This document shows, in pieces, positions 42,072 through 47,012 of a stretch of 47,012 nt of DNA. The DNA comes from Nitrosomonas marina (lineage in GTDB: Bacteria > Pseudomonadota > Gammaproteobacteria > Burkholderiales > Nitrosomonadaceae): contig NZ_FOIA01000029.1 in NCBI RefSeq assembly GCF_900111605.1, positions 1-47,012 on the forward strand. Reading direction: 5' to 3'. Made by a program: the position numbers and the translations under genes. Each line of letters opens with the position of its first letter. Position 1 is the first letter of the stretch. The notes under the pieces are model-generated. The model ran no database searches. It saw only the letters and a program-made list of their open reading frames with translations, and had not been told where the DNA came from.

Positions 42072-43423
42072 CAGCTTTCTGGGTTATTTCAGGTATTTTT
42101 ATTATCGTAGCACTTCTTTTTATTATTCCTACGCTGTTAAAGGTTAGGAATGTACAGGAGCAAAAGGTAGAACGCGACGCAGTCAATGTTACTGTTTATC
42201 GCGATCAACTGAAAGAATTGGACAGAGATCTTGAAAACGATATTCTGACCCAAGAACAGTATAATCAAAGCAAACAGGAACTACAGCAACGCATGTTGCA
42301 AGATGTGCAAGGGACAGAAACCGTTGTACTAAATAATACAAATAAAGTTGTGAATATTGCAGTATCGACTGTAGTAGCACTGACATTACCGATAGCCGCG
42401 ATATATATATATTTAGAAATCGGTGATACACGAGGTCTGTTACCACAAGCGCAACTTGCCAACGCAGTACAAATGTCTCAAGGCAGCGGCGCTAGTGAAA
42501 GTGCAATGCCTGAAGGACATGATAATTTTAATTCCGTTTTGGATAATTTGACTGCAAGATTGAATAACAATCCAGAGGACATAGAAGGCTGGTTTATGCT
42601 GGCACGCACGTATGCGATAATGAAACAGTATGAAGAAGCTGCCGCTACGTACGCCAGGCTCAATGAATTAATTCCGAACAACCCTCAGATTCTAAGTGAT
42701 TATGCTGATGTTCTAGCAATGACAAAGGAAGGCAATCTTGCTGGAGAACCATCTGAATTGATTCAGAAAGCGTTGAGTATTGATCCTGAATATCCCAAAG
42801 CACTGGCATTGGCTGGCACGGTTGAATTCGAACAAAATCATTTTGATCAGGCAGCAGACTACTGGGAACGCTTATTGGCAGTCATACCGGCTGATTCGCA
42901 ACTCGCAAAATCTGTGAGCGAAAGTATAGCGGAAGCCAGATCCATGTCAGGTGGAGATACTTTGCAGAATAAGGAACAATTAGCTTCGAATACAGAATCA
43001 GAAAATATTGTGGAGCAATCCACCAATAACAACGAACACCAACAAACTTCATCAGGTGATGGCGCACAAGACCAGACGAATTTGTCAATTTCAGGTAAGG
43101 TAACTATCAGTGATACTTTAGCCTCTAAGGCAAATCCAAATGATACGTTATTCATTTATGCTCGCGCAGAAACGGGCCCTAAAATGCCGTTGGCAATATT
43201 AAGACTGAGTGTACGTGATCTTCCAACAACTTTTACGCTAACCGATGCAATGGCAATGACACCTGCCATGAAACTATCGAGTTTTGAGAATGTCGTTGTT
43301 GAAGCGCGAGTCTCTAAATCTGGTCAGGCGGTTCCATCAAGCGGAGATTTTCAAGGATTAAGCAAACCAGTTAAAATTGGCAATAACAATGTTATGATTG
43401 AGATTGATTCAATTATTCCTTGA
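42068..43423 (+). CDS. ccmI: Cytochrome c biogenesis factor CcmI (TPR protein)
   Basis: A 451-residue membrane protein. The CcmI-1 part (two helices at about 3-22 and 96-116, with a VYRDQLKELDRDLENDIL leucine-zipper-like loop) is followed by tetratricopeptide repeats (about 165-290, e.g. WFMLARTYAIMKQYEEAAATYARL). A C-terminal domain (about 340-451) resembles the beta-rich CcmI tail that binds apocytochrome. A Gln/Asn/Ser-rich linker lies between. Last gene of the ccm operon. Confidence 0.92.
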   Translation: MTAFWVISGIFIIVALLFIIPTLLKVRNVQEQKVERDAVNVTVYRDQLKELDRDLENDILTQEQYNQSKQELQQRMLQDVQGTETVVLNNTNKVVNIAVSTVVALTLPIAAIYIYLEIGDTRGLLPQAQLANAVQMSQGSGASESAMPEGHDNFNSVLDNLTARLNNNPEDIEGWFMLARTYAIMKQYEEAAATYARLNELIPNNPQILSDYADVLAMTKEGNLAGEPSELIQKALSIDPEYPKALALAGTVEFEQNHFDQAADYWERLLAVIPADSQLAKSVSESIAEARSMSGGDTLQNKEQLASNTESENIVEQSTNNNEHQQTSSGDGAQDQTNLSISGKVTISDTLASKANPNDTLFIYARAETGPKMPLAILRLSVRDLPTTFTLTDAMAMTPAMKLSSFENVVVEARVSKSGQAVPSSGDFQGLSKPVKIGNNNVMIEIDSIIP

Positions 43424-43514
43424 TAATTTTTTTCTGATATTTTTTATAATGAGTGGAACTTCTATTTTTATCGTGGAATTAAGAAAACCTTTACTATTCG
43501 ATACAATTTTTTAA

Positions 43515-43979
43515 ATGCTGACAATTAACCAACCTGTTGACAATTTTCAACTGCCAAGCACCGGTAGTAAAACATTTTCATTATCTGAATCAGCTGCCGG
43601 GAAACATGTAGTCGTTTATTTTTACCCAAAAGATGATACGCCTGGATGTACTGTTGAAGGAGAAAACTTCAGGGATAACTATACTGATTTTATTCAATTA
43701 AACTGTGAAATCGTAGGTATCTCCCGTGACAGTATCCAATCACATGAAAAATTCAAGGAAAAAATGAATTTTCCATTCGAGCTTTTGAGTGACTCAGATG
43801 AAACAGTCTGCAAGCAGTTTGATGTTATAAAGATGAAGAACATGTATGGAAAGCAGGTACCCGGTATCGAACGTAGTACTTTCGTTATAGATTCAAAAGG
43901 CATCCTGAGAAAGGAATGGCGTGGTGTTAAAGTGCCGGGGCATGTAGAAGAAGTACTGGATTTTGTCAGAACACTCTAG
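43515..43979 (+). CDS. bcp: Peroxiredoxin, Bcp/PrxQ family
   Basis: A 154-residue thiol peroxidase. The peroxidatic cysteine lies in KDDTPGCTVEGENFRD (about residue 45), with the Pro-Thr/Ser-x-x-Cys context of PrxQ. A possible resolving cysteine is in DETVCKQFDV (about 98). It detoxifies H2O2 and organic peroxides using thioredoxin. It follows ccmI by 91 bp on the same strand. Its stop codon is the first base group of the small inverted repeat at 43977-44011. Confidence 0.94.
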   Translation: MLTINQPVDNFQLPSTGSKTFSLSESAAGKHVVVYFYPKDDTPGCTVEGENFRDNYTDFIQLNCEIVGISRDSIQSHEKFKEKMNFPFELLSDSDETVCKQFDVIKMKNMYGKQVPGIERSTFVIDSKGILRKEWRGVKVPGHVEEVLDFVRTL

Positions 43980-44011
43980 TACTCTGGCAATATCATATTG
44001 ATAGAGTACTA
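43977..44011. repeat. Solo MITE-end-like inverted repeat
   Basis: TAGTACTCT and AGAGTACTA form a perfect 9-bp inverted repeat around 17 bases. Within it, 43986-44010 is a 25-bp sequence found again (inverted, one change) at 45149-45173 and (direct, three changes) at 45391-45415. It may be a solo end or a scar of the element beside mdh. It includes the bcp stop codon. Confidence 0.6.
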
Positions 44012-44060
44012 GTGATCACGGTGCATCAACCCTTGGTATCGTAGTATTTGCTACGTATCA

Positions 44061-45047
44061 TCATGTTAACAAATGCATAATAGTACTTTGCTCGGTTATT
44101 AATTCTTCATAGCTTTTCTGCATTTTACGTTTGTCAAAATCGCTTAATTCTAATCCCTGGACTATTTGATAATGACCATTATTACAGGTAACCGGAAAGC
44201 TATATACGACTCCTTCAGGAATACCATAACTTCCATCGGATAAAATGCCCATGGAGGTCCAGTCATTTTCGCGGGTCCCAAATATCCAGTCTTGCATATG
44301 ATTGATGATGGCATTCGCAGCGCTTGCAGCGCTGGAACGACCGTGCCTGGCTTCAATAATTGCCATACCGCGTTTTTGTACAGTTGGAACAAAGCTCTTA
44401 GCTATCCAGTTGTCATCATCTATAAGTGTTGTGACAGGCATATTGTTGATTTCAGAGTGACTTAGATCGGGGTATTGAGTGTTGGAATGATTGCCCCAAA
44501 CAATCATTTTTCTGATACTGGTTACAGGTCTCGAGAGTTTTCTGGCCACTTGAGATAACGCGCGATTGTGATCGAGTCTGAGCATGGCCGAAAAATTTTT
44601 AGGATTCAGATCTGGAGAATTTTTAAGCGTAATGTAGGCATTCGTATTTGCCGGATTACCTACGACCAAAACCTTAACGTTCCTATTAGCGACTGCATTC
44701 AGCGCTTTTCCCTGTTCAATAAATATCGGCCCATTTGCTTCCAGAAGATCTTTACGTTCCATATTTTCACCGCGCGGTCGCGCCCCAACTAGCAGCGCAA
44801 TATCAGCATCTTTGAACGCAGTATATGGATCATCCGTTGTGATGAGTCCAGTCAGGAGCGGAAAAGCGCAATCCTGTAATTCCATAACTAATCCGTCAAA
44901 TAACGGACGTGCATTCGGAATGTCGAGCAGTTGTAATATAATCGGCTGGTCCTTGCCTAGCATATCACCTGCGGCGATACGAAACAGCAAACTATAACAA
45001 ATTTGACCAGTTGCTCCAGTTACCGAAATTCGAATTGGCGATTTCAT
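44061..45047 (-). CDS. mdh: Malate dehydrogenase
   Basis: A 328-residue NAD-dependent malate dehydrogenase of the betaproteobacterial/actinobacterial type (LDH-like family, group with the long [22 protein letters not shown] start). It oxidises malate to oxaloacetate in the TCA cycle. Visible residues: the substrate arginines near [19 protein letters not shown] (about 90), Asn in [21 protein letters not shown], and active-site histidine in [11 protein letters not shown] (about 187). It is convergent with bcp and the ccm genes. AAGGATTG precedes the ATG. Confidence 0.95.
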   Translation of the reverse strand: MKSPIRISVTGATGQICYSLLFRIAAGDMLGKDQPIILQLLDIPNARPLFDGLVMELQDCAFPLLTGLITTDDPYTAFKDADIALLVGARPRGENMERKDLLEANGPIFIEQGKALNAVANRNVKVLVVGNPANTNAYITLKNSPDLNPKNFSAMLRLDHNRALSQVARKLSRPVTSIRKMIVWGNHSNTQYPDLSHSEINNMPVTTLIDDDNWIAKSFVPTVQKRGMAIIEARHGRSSAASAANAIINHMQDWIFGTRENDWTSMGILSDGSYGIPEGVVYSFPVTCNNGHYQIVQGLELSDFDKRKMQKSYEELITEQSTIMHLLT

Positions 45048-45148
45048 GTTTTCAATCCTTGAGATATCCCTGTAGGCTCATTAAATCGATTGTGCACGGG
45101 AAAATTTGACTCTGAATTATACTTGTAAACACCGGTTCAAGGAAGACT

Positions 45149-45415
45149 AGTACGCTATCAATATGATATTGCCGGGTTCAGTGAGCTTGTCAGTGTTCAT
45201 GGCAAGGCGTGTCTTGCAGGAAATAGTCGTACTATTACCAAAAAGACACAACGCAGCCCATGGACGCTGACAAGCTCACCTACAGGGCGTTACCGTGGTG
45301 TCCTGCAGCCGCGTTACAGTACTTGAAAAGGGAACAACCTTTTCCCGCGTACTGTGTCTTGCTCCATAACACCACGGCAAGGGTGTACCAGCCATTATCA
45401 TATTGATAGAGTACT
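45149..45415. mobile_element. MITE-like structured repeat element (267 bp)
   Basis: Terminal inverted repeats of 25 bp with three mismatches (45149-45173 and 45391-45415) bound a stretch without an ORF. Inside, GTGAGCTTGTCAGTG (45181-45195) pairs with 45265-45279 with one mismatch, and CCGTGGTGT (45293-45301) pairs with ACACCACGG (45369-45377), enclosing further complementary blocks. It is GC-richer than its surroundings. No transposase lies nearby, so it must rely on one elsewhere, or it is a non-mobile structured RNA/DNA element. No clear target duplication was found. Confidence 0.7.
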
Positions 45416-45523
45416 GAGATTGATTTCAGGATGAGATTAGACACAAAAACGACTAAATGTTAGTAAGAGAATACTAAATATAATGATCAATACTTCTATA
45501 CAATTCAATGAGTTCAAATTGGG

Positions 45524-45967
45524 TTATCTGCAGTTCTTTCGATATGCTATTGTTAAATCTGAATGTAATTGTCCATGGTAAATTGGTAAATAGTGGAAGC
45601 CAATTAAGGGATAATGCCATAAATTCCGCACTTGAAGATCAGTTATTTGCATCCGTAATTGTCTGCAATATGTTTTGGTTTGAAGCATTTTTTCATCTAT
45701 TAATAATTGCTCCGTTTTCTTTTGTTTACGTATCGATTTCAGTTGTTGCATCTTCTGTAACTTCCTAACCATTGCATCCTGTTTTTGCTGTTCTGTGGTG
45801 GGACTGGTTCGCGGCAGTTCAGTTAAATCCGAAACCATGGCGCCCGGTACAGGAGTTGTACTATATTGAATTTGTCCCCAAGGGTCACTCCATTGATAAA
45901 TAGTTTCAGCCGAAGTGGTTAATGAATAGAACAATAAAACACTATTGCATAGGATAAGTTTAGCCAT
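45524..45967 (-). CDS. DUF4124 family secreted protein
   Basis: A 147-residue protein with a signal peptide (MAKLILCNSVLLFYSLTTSA, cleavage about residue 20). The DUF4124 start ETIYQWSDPWGQIQYSTTPVPGA follows: the family's usual 'YKWxDxxGxxxYSDxPP' pattern. The central part is a Gln/Lys-rich helix likely to form a coiled coil (about 58-100), then a C-terminal part with no known motif. The family is common in beta/gammaproteobacteria with unknown function, probably in the periplasm. The gene stands alone. Confidence 0.75.
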   Translation of the reverse strand: MAKLILCNSVLLFYSLTTSAETIYQWSDPWGQIQYSTTPVPGAMVSDLTELPRTSPTTEQQKQDAMVRKLQKMQQLKSIRKQKKTEQLLIDEKMLQTKTYCRQLRMQITDLQVRNLWHYPLIGFHYLPIYHGQLHSDLTIAYRKNCR

Positions 45968-46340
45968 TATTTTTTAATATATATTGGTTTTAGAGTGTTA
46001 TTTGCTTTGAAGATCAATCTTGCTACTTTAAGAAAAGTTAAATCCATGATTGAAAGATAAAATTTAATGTTTACAAGTAAAATTGCAATGCAGCGAGGAA
46101 AAAAGTACAATTTAAAGTTTTAAAATAGATTCAAATTTAATAAATCAGTAAATTAGATACTTACAAATATAATTTTGTTTCCACCGTGGTTGAATAAGTT
46201 AAATAGAATTAGAATTGCAGTATTTTTATAATCACCAGAGCAAAGGTGCGTAGTAACTTAATTGAATAAAAATTATATAATTATTTATTGACTGGTAATT
46301 TGAAATTAGACAAGAAGGAAGTAAGGAGAAAATAGTTTTT
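45968..46340. promoter_or_regulatory. AT-rich intergenic region with rpsT leader
   Basis: About 370 bp separating two divergent genes, strongly AT-rich, with no ORF. A TATAAT at 46227-46232 may be the rpsT -10 box, but no good -35 was found, so this is weak. GTAAGGAG lies about 10 bases before the rpsT start. The leader of roughly 100 bases would be long enough for the S20 autoregulation known in enterics, though no structure was assigned. Confidence 0.4.
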
Positions 46341-46604
46341 ATGGCAAATAGTGCACAAGCAAGAAAAAGAGCAAGACAGTCGGTTAAAAGACGGGAACAT
46401 AATGTCAGTATGCGTTCAAGATTGCGTACCGCAATTAAACAGGTCAAAAAATTAATCGAAACAGGAGAGAAAGAAAAAGCCAATGCTGCTTTCATTCAGA
46501 CTGTTAGCACAGTGGATACAATTGCCGGCAAAGGGATTATCCATAAAAATAAGGCAGCCAGGCAAAAAAGCCGGTTATCTGCTGCTTTAAAAGAAATGAC
46601 TTGA
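46341..46604 (+). CDS. rpsT: 30S ribosomal protein S20
   Basis: An 87-residue, very basic ribosomal protein that binds 16S r[24 protein letters not shown] (in parts) at the N-terminus and [19 protein letters not shown] near the C-terminus are S20 hallmarks. Length is standard. GGAG precedes the ATG. It is likely monocistronic, as in most proteobacteria. Confidence 0.97.
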   Translation: MANSAQARKRARQSVKRREHNVSMRSRLRTAIKQVKKLIETGEKEKANAAFIQTVSTVDTIAGKGIIHKNKAARQKSRLSAALKEMT

Positions 46605-47012
46605 TAAATATTTGACAAATTTTATTTGTTATTAAAACTCGTAAACTAACCGCTTCGTGCATTAGTCTCATTACTATAGGCCATTCGACACTAAAAATCT
46701 GACTGATGACTGAGTAGTCTTTGAGAAGGGAAGCGGATTATTGGTAAGGACAGGTCATGCTGTGTGCTGAGTCCTGGAGCGGCGTGGCTTGTAATTTGAA
46801 AGCCGGTTGCTGGAGGTTTGAGTGGAAGGCGATACAGCAATGACGGGTTTGTAAGCGGCTGACTGTGGATTGACCGTTGGTTGTTTGGCAGGCTATTGGA
46901 AGGGAGGCGGCAGCGGGAGGCTGTTATACGGAAGGATTGGCAGCGGATTGCCGGGCATAAAGAGAAGAACTAGAACTAACTGGAAATGAACAGAACTACA
47001 AAGGAGAGAGCA
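46605..47012. promoter_or_regulatory. Long leader of a gene starting outside the window
   Basis: No gene is seen in this 408 bp. The first 80 bases are AT-rich with a TTGACA at 46612-46617. From about 46720 the plus strand becomes strikingly purine- and G-rich with few cytosines, unlike the neighbouring AT-rich intergenic regions. It ends with AAGGAG at 47001-47006, correctly spaced for a start codon at or just after 47013. So it is a probable 5' leader, perhaps transcribed from inside this region. Confidence 0.45.

Noticed and set aside
43986..44010. Rho-independent terminator after bcp
   Set aside because: The stem is long but no T-run follows, and the sequence recurs at both ends of the 267-bp repeat element, so a mobile-repeat origin explains it better.
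45508..45768. Plus-strand frame opposite the DUF4124 gene
   Set aside because: The minus-strand protein has a signal peptide and the DUF4124 start motif; the plus-strand frame is its antisense.

Overview
This window looks like a betaproteobacterial chromosome, most probably from the Nitrosomonadaceae (Nitrosomonas-like). That assignment rests on the moderate, AT-leaning composition, the betaproteobacterial-type malate dehydrogenase, the rimP-nusA-infB-rbfA-truB block followed directly by a complete System I cytochrome c maturation operon, and the CysI/DUF934/CysH/CysD/CysN sulfur cluster. No ammonia-oxidation gene lies inside the window, so the genus is an inference.

Layout. (1) 1-5870: one end of an IncP/RP4-type integrative conjugative or mobilisable element. 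It has traG (cut by the window edge), traI relaxase, traJ, an intergenic oriT closely resembling that of RP4, then traK, traL, traM, an excisionase-like gene and a tyrosine integrase. It ends at a 50-bp 3' fragment of a tRNA-Thr(CGU) gene. (2) 6019-9682: tRNA-Ser(GCU), aspartokinase, a CysB-type regulator, a divergent TauE/SafE permease and a small unknown protein. (3) 9800-18952: assimilatory sulfate reduction (cysI, DUF934, cysH, cysD, cysN), then a 1178-residue flavin/iron-sulfur oxidoreductase that appears to fuse a GltD/SudA-like half to a PyrK/SudB-like half. (4) 19011-22814: an aspartic-protease-like periplasmic protein, dodecin, HemJ, a polysaccharide deacetylase and a FemAB/GNAT-like protein. 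(5) 23161-28577: a compact integrated element of about 5.4 kb inserted in the initiator tRNA-fMet gene, flanked by exact 50-bp repeats. It carries a DUF4102-type integrase, HTH proteins, short palindromic repeats and several small unknown genes, but no recognisable capsid, relaxase or toxin gene. (6) 28776-35716: CreA, then rimP-nusA-infB-rbfA-truB. (7) 35800-43979: ccmABCDEFGHI and a Bcp peroxiredoxin. (8) 44061-47012: mdh, a 267-bp MITE-like inverted-repeat element, a DUF4124 protein, rpsT, and a purine-rich leader ending in a ribosome-binding site for a gene that starts outside the window.

How the parts fit. The sulfur cluster takes sulfate through APS (CysDN) to sulfite (CysH, with the Fe-S ligands of an APS reductase) and sulfide (CysI). 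CysB and the TSUP permease sit beside it as likely regulator and sulfur-anion transporter. The ccm operon exports haem and attaches it to c-type cytochromes, which suits an organism with a cytochrome-rich respiratory chain. Two independent integrases have used tRNA 3' halves, and both att fragments begin at tRNA nucleotide 27. The least explained parts are the fMet element (repeat families, duplicated small genes), the orphaned tRNA-Thr fragment whose 5' half is missing on the side opposite to that expected, and the fused oxidoreductase.
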